A stretch of 64,000 nt of DNA from Pantoea sp. At-9b (GTDB taxonomy: Bacteria; Pseudomonadota; Gammaproteobacteria; Enterobacterales; Enterobacteriaceae), in assembly GCF_000175935.2 (NCBI RefSeq), contig NC_014837.1, positions 3,596,001 to 3,660,000 of the forward strand, given 5' to 3'. Positions 54,015 to 61,685 of the stretch are shown piece after piece (the first letter of the stretch is position 1; each line of letters opens with the position of its first letter). The notes beneath the pieces were generated by a model. The model was not told the DNA's origin. It did no database searches and was given only the letters and a program-made list of their open reading frames with translations. Both the position numbers and the translations under genes were made by a program.

Positions 54015-55136
54015 ATGGAAAAGAACTTAGAATTTGAAAATCACACAGTAACAGAAGGTTATGAGAAAAATACAACGTGTGTTCATGATTCTTTCTCTGA
54101 GGCTTTGACTATTTACAAACATGCGGAAGGATGCTCCCCGCTTTTGATGTGCGGCGACGCTCTAGACGTTCTGGCACAGCTCCCCTCTGATTCTATCGAT
54201 TTCATCATGACTTCTCCTCCATACTGGGGCAAACGAGAGTATGAGAATGGAGGAATCGGATTAGAAGTTGATCCTATGGACTTTGTAAGAAATTTGGCTG
54301 AAATTTGTTTACAGATAAAGAGAGTCTTGAAGCCAACAGGATCGTTTTGGTTGAATCTTGGAGACACATATAAAGATAAAGCTTTATTAGGATTACCTTG
54401 GCGTGTAGCTTTTGAGCTAACGGATAACCAAGGATGGATTCTAAGGAATAGTGTCATTTGGAACAAGTTGAAAGGCGGCATGGATAATAGTGCTGACCGT
54501 CTCGGTAATGTGCACGAAAATATATTCCATTTCGTTAAGAAAAATAAAGGTTACTACTACAACGCTGACGCAATTCGTACTAAACCCAGGGATGCCAAAG
54601 TAGTTAATGGTTCCGTGGTATCAGCGACCGGTGTCTCTGGTGTCAGATATAAAAGACAAATAGAACTATCCACGACATTAACACCACAAGAGAAAGTGAA
54701 TGCTCTGTCAGCATTGAATTGTATGCTTGATGATATTTCAGCTGGAAAGTTTTCTGATTTCAGAATGGTCATTCGTGGACAACAAAGGACCACTCATTCA
54801 GAAAGTGAGAAGGTATCTGGAAGGGCAAAAGAACTCAGGGATAAGGGGTTTTATTTTCTGCGTTACCACCCTAAGGGCAGTAAGCCCGCTGATGTTTGGG
54901 ATATTCTTCCTGAGGATACTCAAAAGAGGAAATCCCACTTTGCAGCATACCCATTGGATCTTTGTAGAATTCCGATTCTAGCTACTTGTCCAGAAAATGG
55001 GATAGCATTGGACCCATTTTCCGGCACTGGTTCAACATTGATTGCTGCATATGAGCTGGGTCGCAAATCTGTGGGAATTGATATATCTGAAAGATATTTA
55101 AAACTTACTACGGAAAGGTTCAAGTTATTAAAATGA
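54015..55136 (+). CDS. Beta-class DNA methyltransferase (probably N4-cytosine)
   Basis: A 373-residue site-specific methyltransferase. Motif IV TSPPYWGKR (residues about 66-74) comes before motif I DPFSGTGST near the C-terminus, the order of the beta class; TSPPY favours N4-cytosine but N6-adenine is possible. It overlaps the restriction gene by 4 bp (ATGA), so they form a type II modification-restriction pair. The start is uncertain: ATG 54015 fits the usual N-terminus, ATG 53961 or 53991 are in frame, and the open frame runs back across the tRNA fragment. AT-rich, hence acquired. Confidence 0.88.
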   Translation: MEKNLEFENHTVTEGYEKNTTCVHDSFSEALTIYKHAEGCSPLLMCGDALDVLAQLPSDSIDFIMTSPPYWGKREYENGGIGLEVDPMDFVRNLAEICLQIKRVLKPTGSFWLNLGDTYKDKALLGLPWRVAFELTDNQGWILRNSVIWNKLKGGMDNSADRLGNVHENIFHFVKKNKGYYYNADAIRTKPRDAKVVNGSVVSATGVSGVRYKRQIELSTTLTPQEKVNALSALNCMLDDISAGKFSDFRMVIRGQQRTTHSESEKVSGRAKELRDKGFYFLRYHPKGSKPADVWDILPEDTQKRKSHFAAYPLDLCRIPILATCPENGIALDPFSGTGSTLIAAYELGRKSVGIDISERYLKLTTERFKLLK

Positions 55137-55978
55137 GCAAAATCATAGAAATATTTGGGTTAGGTACGCACTCAGCTCAAAATTGGGAGCGTGTGATTCA
55201 GGAGCAACATTGCCCTTTTAGACAAAGGGTGTGTTTCAAAACCAGAAAATCAGATCCTGGCCTCGCAATTGGTACATGTACTGTCCTATATGGCAGGGAT
55301 CCTCAGCCAGTCATGATTTGTCCTGCGAGACTGTTGGAGAGAGGTCAGATTTTTGCAGATTGCTTACATTTGCTGACCAACCATGAACCTGGGAATGAAC
55401 TACATGTAGTTCCGGAAGTTAGAATTCCCGGTGGTAGTGTAGACTTCTTTTTGGTTTCTGTAAGGAATGACAGAGTAAGAGATTTTGTTGGTATTGAATT
55501 ACAAACTATGGATACGACAGGGACTGTTTGGCCTGAAAGACAACGTTTTCTGAGAGAGGTTAACGTTGCTCGAAATGATGAGGCTGAATTCTTAGGAAGT
55601 TCATATGGTATGAACTGGAAGATGACGGCCAAAACGATTTTGGTTCAGATGCACCATAAAGTGAAGACTTTTGAACATATAAATAAGAAGCTTGTGTTAG
55701 TGGTTCAGAACCATTTACTAAATTATATGGCCGGTGAATTTAATTTTGCCCATTTGAATCAACCAGCAAGCCTTGGTGACTCTCTTCACTTTCACTCATA
55801 TAGCATGAACAGAATTAATGAAGAATACAGAATCAGCATGAATGCAAGGCTTAGTACCGATGATGACGGTATTTCTCAATGTCTGGGTCTTCAAGCTGAG
55901 GCGCGTGTTGAGTTAGAGCAGATAATAATGCTCCTTGAAAGGAAAGTAGGTTCAGGAACATTGTTCAGAATGTTCTAG
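55133..55978 (+). CDS. NotI-like type II restriction endonuclease
   Basis: A 281-residue nuclease resembling the NotI family. Four Cys at residues 27, 34, 49 and 63 match the metal-binding Cys4 module known from the NotI structure. The PD-(D/E)xK-type centre is Asp104 in GSVDFFL, Glu122 and Gln124 in GIELQTMDTTGT, with Gln in place of Lys, as in NotI. It would recognise a GC-rich site, perhaps like GCGGCCGC, which is inference. It follows the methyltransferase by overlap and ends at a terminator. Confidence 0.8.
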   Translation: MSKIIEIFGLGTHSAQNWERVIQEQHCPFRQRVCFKTRKSDPGLAIGTCTVLYGRDPQPVMICPARLLERGQIFADCLHLLTNHEPGNELHVVPEVRIPGGSVDFFLVSVRNDRVRDFVGIELQTMDTTGTVWPERQRFLREVNVARNDEAEFLGSSYGMNWKMTAKTILVQMHHKVKTFEHINKKLVLVVQNHLLNYMAGEFNFAHLNQPASLGDSLHFHSYSMNRINEEYRISMNARLSTDDDGISQCLGLQAEARVELEQIIMLLERKVGSGTLFRMF

Positions 55979-55982
55979 TAGT

Positions 55983-56006
55983 GGCCCCACGTGAAGGGGC
56001 CGTTTT
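55983..56006 (+). terminator. Terminator of the restriction-modification operon
   Basis: GGCCCC (55983-55988) pairs with GGGGCC (55996-56001), followed by G and five T, 5 bp beyond the nuclease stop. Confidence 0.85.
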
Positions 56007-56159
56007 TATCTAACGCCTTTAAATTCGGCTGATATAATTACATCACCTTGCAAGAATACTCACCGCTGCCACCGCTTATCATTTTGAGGGAGTGACCTGC
56101 TCCCTGTTGATTAACACACCACGATGTTAGTAATGTCTTCATCAGCAACCTGAGGACAT

Positions 56160-56612
56160 CCCCGCGAAGAAGCGTTTTTCTGACGCGACCTTCTACACCT
56201 GGCGTAAGAAGTTTGGTGGTATGGAAGTACCTGAAGTAAAACGCCTTAAGTCGCTTGAAGAAGAGAACGCCCGTCTCAAGAAGCTGCTCGCCGAAGCCAT
56301 GCTGGATAAGGAGACGCTTCAGGTGGCTCTGGGCCGAAAGTTCTAACGACAGACCAGAAGCGGGAAGCAGTGGAAGTCATGTGTGAGGCCGCATGTCTGT
56401 CGCAACGTCGTGCCTGCAGGCTGGCAGGTTTGCCTGTCTACCTGCCGTTATGCGGCTCAGCGACCGGCTGCTGACACGCAGTTATCTGTCCGCATCACAG
56501 AGCTGGTGCCTGAACGTCGGCGCTATGGTTACCGGCGTATCTGGCAGCTTCTGCGGCGTGAAGGTCTTTGCGTTAATCACAAGCGGGTTTACCGCATTGA
56601 ATACTGGGGGCA
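56160..56612 (+). mobile_element. IS3-family (IS407 group) remnant
   Basis: Remains of a two-orf element. OrfA is reduced to a start fragment (KKRF) joined directly to its C-terminal half (SDATFYTWRKKFGGMEV through LQVALGRKF, stop at 56344-56346), so about 25 codons are deleted inside it. OrfB begins (TTDQKREAVEVMCEA), loses its frame near 56435 by a small deletion, continues (RITELVPERRRYGYRRIWQL) and is cut off at about 56612. The catalytic DDE core is missing, so it is inactive. A possible left end lies near 56095. Confidence 0.85.
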
Positions 56613-56780
56613 AGTCATGGGGATGGAATCGTTGACTACGCTCCGGTGATCAACTTCCTGAAAAATTCAGCATATGAAGGCTGGATTATCATCGAAGCCG
56701 AACAGGATCCAGAGAAGGCACCACCTTTAGAGACGGTGAAAAAAGCCAGAAAGTGGGTTAGTGAGCAGGTCGGTATCTAA
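56613..56780 (+). pseudogene. iolE: 3' fragment of an iolE-like inosose dehydratase gene
   Basis: The frame ending at the TAA of 56778-56780 reads GDGIVDYAPVINFLKNSAYE, then GWIIIEAEQDPEKAPPLETV, which is the C-terminal end of IolE-type sugar isomerase/dehydratases. Only about 55 codons remain, joined abruptly to the IS remnant. It is left over from another cluster. The rest of the gap to the terminator at 56974 holds nothing recognised. Confidence 0.75.
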
Positions 56781-56973
56781 AGTTTAAAAGCGGAGGGCTG
56801 ATACGTAGGTCTCCGCAATAACCAAACATTTTCTGGAACCAATTCTCCCGCCATTGTATTAAGCCACGTTTATCATATTTCTGGCTTCACTCTCTTAGTC
56901 AGCGAAAAAAGTGAGTAAATGGCAGTAGGGTTGACAGTATCTGATAAGATAGTAATTATTTGCAGCAACGAAA

Positions 56974-57003
56974 AAAGAGAGCTTGCGCTAACAAGCTCTC
57001 TTT
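56974..57003 (-). terminator. Terminator of tRNA-Phe
   Basis: Perfect 12-bp stem (56974-56985 with 56992-57003) followed on the minus strand by six T, about 110 bp beyond the tRNA 3' end. It lies inside the island, so the island brought its own terminator. Confidence 0.8.
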
Positions 57004-57113
57004 CTTGAGAGTTACATCACCGATGTGTACATGATGTGAGAATCAACATCAGCAATTTCCACCCTCTCTAACCGCCCGTCAGTTTCTCACTCTGACCAGC
57101 GTGCTTCGATTAG

Positions 57114-57189
57114 TGGTGCCCGAACCCGGAATCGAACCAGGGACACGGGGATTTTCAATCCCCTGCTCTACCGACTGAGCTATTCGGGC
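57114..57189 (-). tRNA. pheV: tRNA-Phe (GAA)
   Basis: A 76-nt tRNA on the minus strand with acceptor GCCCGAA/TTCGGGC, D-loop AGTCGGTA, anticodon loop TTGAAAA (anticodon GAA at positions 34-36), T-loop TTCGATT and encoded CCA. The last 27 bases are duplicated at 53785-53811, marking it as an integration site. The gene name is a guess by analogy; the tRNA identity is sure. Confidence 0.97.
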
Positions 57190-57383
57190 AACGGGGCGCA
57201 TTAAACCCTAACCAGCCCGCACCGTCAAACGCTTTTCAGTGAAAAGCGACTGACTGCCGTCTTTTGCAGCAACCAATGGACTGAATGGTAAAAAATCGTG
57301 CCCGGCCACGCTTTTTTCGGTGAATTTTTAATCACCCCTGCCGATAACCGAACTGATACCATACCAATAAAATAAGGTTCACC

Positions 57384-58706
57384 ATGTTTACCACCATCAC
57401 ATCAGGAATTCTGTCACGCCTTGCGTGGCAGCGGCGTAGCCATCGTGCAGCCACGCTTAACGCGTTGCATGATGCTATCGCCATTATTGAGTTCACCCCG
57501 GAAGGACGCATCCTGACCGCCAATGACCTGTTTCTCACGTGCATGGGATATACATTGGCGGAAATCGTCGGCCAGCATCACAGCCTGTTCTGTACCAGCG
57601 ATCTCATCCAGTCACCGCAATATGCTGATTTCTGGCGACGACTGAATCGTGGCGAGGCCTTCAGCGATAAATTCCTGCGCGTGGCTAAACACAGCCGACC
57701 AATCTGGCTGGAAGCCAATTATGTACCAGTACAGGATCGCAGTGGTCGGGTGATCAAAATCATCAAACTGGCGACGGATATCACCGGGCACATTGTTGAT
57801 GCTCAGGAACAGCGCGCGATGACCGCCGCCATTGAGCGTTCGATGGCGGTCATCGCCTTTAACCTGAAGGGTGAGGTACTGCAAGCCAACGCCAATTTCC
57901 TCAATACTATGCATTATCAAGCCAGCGAGATCATCGGTCACCATCACAGCCAATTCTGCACCGTCGAGTTACGTAACAGCCCGGAATACCAGCAGTTTTG
58001 GCAGAAACTGAATCGTGGCGAATTTATCTCCGGCCAGTTTCAGCGCGTGAACAAACAGGGTGACACCGTCTGGTTACGCGCCACCTATAACCCGATCTTT
58101 AGCGAAAGTGGCGAGCTATACAAAGTGGTGAAATTCGCCACTGATGTCACGACGCAGGTTGAGAAAAATCAGCAGGAACGCAAGGCAGCACAGCAGGCAT
58201 ATCAAACCGCACAGCAAACCACCGCCAACACTCGTCTGGGTGCCACGGTGATTGAGAACAGCGTACAAACCATGCATGACCTTGCCAGCGATCTTCAGGG
58301 GATTTCCGGCGATATCAATAACCTGAGCAATTCATCCGACCGTATCGGCGCGATTGTCGAAGATATTCGTAGCATCGCGAATCAAACCAACCTGCTGGCA
58401 CTGAACGCCGCCATTGAAGCGGCGCGGGCCGGTGAACATGGCCGCAGCTTCGCGGTGGTCGCCAACGAGGTACGAACCCTGGCCGCCAACATTAACCGTG
58501 CCACCAGCGAAATTGAAAGCAAAGTGCAGCAAAACCACCTGCTGGCAGACAAGGCGCTGCAAGGCATCGAATCTAACCTGAAACGTGCCGATCAGGGCGT
58601 GGCACTGGCACAACAGGCCGGTGGCGTGATGACTGAAATCCGCGACAGCGCTGATGATGTGGTACGCGCCATTAGCCATGTTTCCGACACATTAAAAGGC
58701 GAGTAA
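57384..58706 (+). CDS. BdlA-like cytoplasmic chemoreceptor with two PAS domains
   Basis: A 440-residue methyl-accepting-type protein with no membrane helix. Two similar PAS-PAC domains (residues about 25-140 and 148-262; [19 protein letters not shown] and [19 protein letters not shown]) precede a signalling domain with the invariant hairpin tip [26 protein letters not shown]. This layout is that of BdlA, which triggers biofilm dispersal in Pseudomonas. It is the first gene before siaABCD, so it may report to c-di-GMP signalling rather than to flagellar motors. Confidence 0.88.
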   Translation: MFTTITSGILSRLAWQRRSHRAATLNALHDAIAIIEFTPEGRILTANDLFLTCMGYTLAEIVGQHHSLFCTSDLIQSPQYADFWRRLNRGEAFSDKFLRVAKHSRPIWLEANYVPVQDRSGRVIKIIKLATDITGHIVDAQEQRAMTAAIERSMAVIAFNLKGEVLQANANFLNTMHYQASEIIGHHHSQFCTVELRNSPEYQQFWQKLNRGEFISGQFQRVNKQGDTVWLRATYNPIFSESGELYKVVKFATDVTTQVEKNQQERKAAQQAYQTAQQTTANTRLGATVIENSVQTMHDLASDLQGISGDINNLSNSSDRIGAIVEDIRSIANQTNLLALNAAIEAARAGEHGRSFAVVANEVRTLAANINRATSEIESKVQQNHLLADKALQGIESNLKRADQGVALAQQAGGVMTEIRDSADDVVRAISHVSDTLKGE

Positions 58707-58715
58707 TGCCTCGCC

Positions 58716-58753
58716 ACGACACCGCTGACATAAAACTGTCATCGCGGTGTCGT
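58716..58753 (+). other. Long hairpin between the chemoreceptor and siaA
   Basis: Perfect 10-bp arms (58716-58725 and 58744-58753) plus an inner 5-bp pairing (TGACA/TGTCA). It lies just after the chemoreceptor stop. No T-run follows, so it may be a weak terminator or a processing site that sets the ratio of the first gene to sia genes. Confidence 0.55.
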
Positions 58754-58792
58754 ACCCTCAGATTATTCTTAATATCATGCCAGATCTCCGCT

Positions 58793-60016
58793 ATGCAGTT
58801 GCCCGATTTACGCGCAGGCCTTGCCGCCCTGTCGAGCCGTTACCGCGCACGTTCGCTCTGCATTGCGGTACCCTTCGTCACACCCGCCAGCGATAACCTC
58901 GCTGTTATGGCGTTGTTTACCGATCACAAAGATTTGATTGGTCTGCCGGTGGTTGAGGAGGGTAAACCCTTCGGCATGATTAACCGCCACATCTTTCTGT
59001 CACAAATGGCGCGTCCGTTCTTTCGTGAGTTGTATGACCGCAAAAGCTGCATCGCCTTTATGGATAAGCATCCACTGGTGATCGATGCCGACACCCCGCT
59101 CGACCAGGTGGCTCAACAGGTGGTCGCCAGCGGCGATAAATCCGTAACTGACGGCTTTATCCTTACGGAGGCTGACCGCTACATCGGCATTGGCCTGGGT
59201 ATCGACCTGATTCGTACCGTCTCCGATTTACAGGCGCAGCAGCACCAACAGATTCTGCAAAGCATCGATTATGCCCGTGTGATTCAGGACGCGATGCTTG
59301 AGCGCTCCAGCCAACAAATGGCATTGCAGTTACACGACTGGTGCCTGCACTGGCAACCGCGCGACGGTGTGGGCGGCGACTATTACGCCTTTCATCAGGA
59401 TGAACAGGGCTGGCTGGCATTGATTGCCGATTGCACCGGACACGGTATTCCCGGGGCCTTTATGACGGTAATCGTGCAGTCCGCACTGGAAAATGCGCTG
59501 CAACAAAATCGGCGTTCGCCTTCAGAGCTTTTGCAGGCGTTGAATCGTCATATCAAACAGACGCTCGGGCAGCTCAGTGCGTCACAACAAACTTCGCACT
59601 CCAACGACGGCTGCGATGCCATCGCCCTGCGGCTGGATACCCGGCAACATCAACTCAGTTGGTCCAGTGCGCGTCTGCATGCCTTACTGCAACCCACCGT
59701 CGGTCCAGCCGAGGCACTGGCCGCTGACCGTACTGGCGTAGGGTATACCGATACGCCGCTGGATTATGTGTGGCAACAACACCAACGCACGCTCACCCCG
59801 GGCGATATGTTGTTGGTGATGACCGATGGCGTTACCGATCAGCCTGGCGGGGATCGGCAGATTATGTTTGGTAAGAAACGCATTCAGGCGCTGGTCAGCC
59901 GCTATCAGACCCTGCCAATGAGCGAGCTTTCCCAGGCGTTTCAACAGGATTTTCTCCACTGGCAAGGCAACCAGCCACGACGCGATGACGTCACCTGGTT
60001 TGGCTTTCGTTATTAA
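58793..60016 (+). CDS. siaA: SiaA-like PP2C/SpoIIE-type phosphatase with N-terminal CBS-like region
   Basis: A 407-residue cytoplasmic protein. The C-terminal half is a PP2C/RsbU phosphatase domain (GVGGDYYAF, LIADCTGHGIPGAFMT, MTDGVTDQPGG, DDVTWFGF). The N-terminal half (residues 40-145) looks like paired CBS motifs (GLPVVEEGKPFGMINRHIF). Pseudomonas SiaA is instead a membrane protein with a HAMP domain; it dephosphorylates SiaC. ATG 58793 is chosen because the hairpin lies upstream; an in-frame ATG at 58706 has a better ribosome site and would add 29 residues. Confidence 0.85.
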   Translation: MQLPDLRAGLAALSSRYRARSLCIAVPFVTPASDNLAVMALFTDHKDLIGLPVVEEGKPFGMINRHIFLSQMARPFFRELYDRKSCIAFMDKHPLVIDADTPLDQVAQQVVASGDKSVTDGFILTEADRYIGIGLGIDLIRTVSDLQAQQHQQILQSIDYARVIQDAMLERSSQQMALQLHDWCLHWQPRDGVGGDYYAFHQDEQGWLALIADCTGHGIPGAFMTVIVQSALENALQQNRRSPSELLQALNRHIKQTLGQLSASQQTSHSNDGCDAIALRLDTRQHQLSWSSARLHALLQPTVGPAEALAADRTGVGYTDTPLDYVWQQHQRTLTPGDMLLVMTDGVTDQPGGDRQIMFGKKRIQALVSRYQTLPMSELSQAFQQDFLHWQGNQPRRDDVTWFGFRY

Positions 60017-60032
60017 CTGAGCCGTAAACATC

Positions 60033-60584
60033 ATGAATATCGAGTCGCACGTCAGCGTCACACTGCCTGAGCAGGTGGCACTGCACTACACCGGCTTTTT
60101 TTCGCCCCAGAACATCACGGCGATGGGCGAGGTGATTAAAGTTTTTCTCGAAAACCAGCAGGCACCGGTGAAGGTGCGCCGCCGCCTGTTTTCCAGCTTC
60201 GTCGAGATCGTGCAGAACATTCTGCGTTACTCGCAGGACAGTCGCGCCTTAAACCACGAGGAGCAGGATTTCCGCTTCGGTACCGTGTGTTTACGCATCG
60301 ACGGAGATAACTACGTACTGGAGAGCAGCAACCTTGTCGATCAGGCGGCATGCGACCAGTTACGTTACTGGCTGGATATGTTGCGCACCATGAGCAATGA
60401 AGAGATTAAGCAGGCATACCGTGTTGGCCTGCGTAGCGAAAGCCCTGCCACCAGCAAAGGGGCGAATATCGGCTTATTGACGCTGGCACGTGATGTCAGC
60501 GAACCGCTGGAGTATGAACTGCGCCCGTTGGAAACCAGCGGCTTCGCAACCTTTTGGCTGAAAGCCACCATCCACCAGGATTGA
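60033..60584 (+). CDS. siaB: SiaB-like threonine kinase
   Basis: A 183-residue SiaB-family protein, related to GHKL-type anti-sigma kinases. The N-box region is seen in SSFVEIVQNILRYSQD (residues 53-68) and a glycine-rich part in SKGANIGLLTLARD. In Pseudomonas SiaB phosphorylates SiaC and so blocks activation of SiaD, while SiaA reverses this. It follows siaA by 16 bp. Confidence 0.9.
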   Translation: MNIESHVSVTLPEQVALHYTGFFSPQNITAMGEVIKVFLENQQAPVKVRRRLFSSFVEIVQNILRYSQDSRALNHEEQDFRFGTVCLRIDGDNYVLESSNLVDQAACDQLRYWLDMLRTMSNEEIKQAYRVGLRSESPATSKGANIGLLTLARDVSEPLEYELRPLETSGFATFWLKATIHQD

Positions 60585-60591
60585 TTTTGTT

Positions 60592-60978
60592 ATGCAAAAC
60601 CTCGTTATCGCCGCGACCGACAGCACCCCCGATGTGGACTTCAATTTTGCCGATCATCTCTTCTCCCTGCGTGGTGAATCCTGGCCGGAGAATGCGGCGG
60701 CGTTTTATCGCCCGCTGCTGGATGCACTGGAAAGCTGGGCACCGCAAGACCCACGCCCGCTTACGGTCAATATCGCCCTGCGCTACTTCAATAGTTCCAG
60801 CACCAAAATGCTGTTTAGCTTGTTTGATCTGTTTAACCAGCGCGCGCAGGCGGGACTGACGGTGGAACTGAACTGGTTTTATGATGAAGAAGATGATGTC
60901 TCTGAAGAGTTTGGTCAGGAGCTGGCGCTGGACTTCACCGATCTCCAGGTGAAGCTGCGGGCGGAAATGGCCTCATGA
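60592..60978 (+). CDS. siaC: SiaC-like regulator (DUF1987)
   Basis: A 128-residue DUF1987 protein. The conserved RYFNSSSTKMLFSLFDLF motif (about residues 63-80) holds the phosphorylated Thr in STK. Unphosphorylated SiaC binds and activates the cyclase SiaD. It lies 7 bp after siaB and overlaps siaD by 4 bp. Confidence 0.93.
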   Translation: MQNLVIAATDSTPDVDFNFADHLFSLRGESWPENAAAFYRPLLDALESWAPQDPRPLTVNIALRYFNSSSTKMLFSLFDLFNQRAQAGLTVELNWFYDEEDDVSEEFGQELALDFTDLQVKLRAEMAS

Positions 60979-61685
60979 TCGATCTTAATGAGCTGTTCCG
61001 CGAGGAGAGCGAGGTGCTGCATCGCTCGCAGGATGTGGCCGCACAGTCCTCGCTCAGCGCTGAGGATTACCGCAACGCGTTGCTCAGGCTCAATCGCCAC
61101 TATCAACGTCTGATGCGCGAAACCTATCGTCTGATTTCGCGCAGCGACCGCGCCGAGCGCGAACTGAACCGCGTCAATGAGCAGCTCAACCAACTGGCGC
61201 AGGAACTGGAATATAAGGCCACGCACGATCCGCTGACCGCCGTCTGGAACCGCAGCGCCATTATTCAACGTATTATGCTGACCCTGGCGCATGGTCCGGC
61301 GGCGCTGATCATTCTTGATATCGACCACTTCAAGAAAATCAACGATGAGTTTGGTCATCCGATGGGCGATAAAGTGATTTGCGAGCTGGTTTCACGCGTG
61401 CAGGCACATTGCCCGGCGGAAGCCAACATCGGGCGTATCGGCGGAGAAGAGTTCACCGTGCTGCTGCCCCATTTTCGGCTGTCAGACGCGGTGATTGTCG
61501 CCGGTGCCATTCACGCTTCGCTCAATGCCTCACCGCTGGCGGTGCTGCCGGGCCAGCTCGTGACCGCCAGCCTCGGCGTCAGCTATGGCAAACCCGGCTC
61601 TGACTTTGAAACGCTCTACAACAACGCTGACGCCGCCCTGTACGATGCGAAAAACCATGGCCGTAACCGGGTGTTTTTCCGTTAG
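60975..61685 (+). CDS. siaD: SiaD-like diguanylate cyclase
   Basis: A 236-residue cyclase with an N-terminal coiled coil (residues 35-78, where SiaC binds in Pseudomonas) and a GGEEF domain (IGRIGGEEFTVLLPHF). The active site is intact; there is no RxxD I-site five residues upstream. Its ATG overlaps the siaC stop (ATGA). The stop overlaps the end of the convergent PBP2 gene by 4 bp. Confidence 0.93.
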   Translation: MIDLNELFREESEVLHRSQDVAAQSSLSAEDYRNALLRLNRHYQRLMRETYRLISRSDRAERELNRVNEQLNQLAQELEYKATHDPLTAVWNRSAIIQRIMLTLAHGPAALIILDIDHFKKINDEFGHPMGDKVICELVSRVQAHCPAEANIGRIGGEEFTVLLPHFRLSDAVIVAGAIHASLNASPLAVLPGQLVTASLGVSYGKPGSDFETLYNNADAALYDAKNHGRNRVFFR

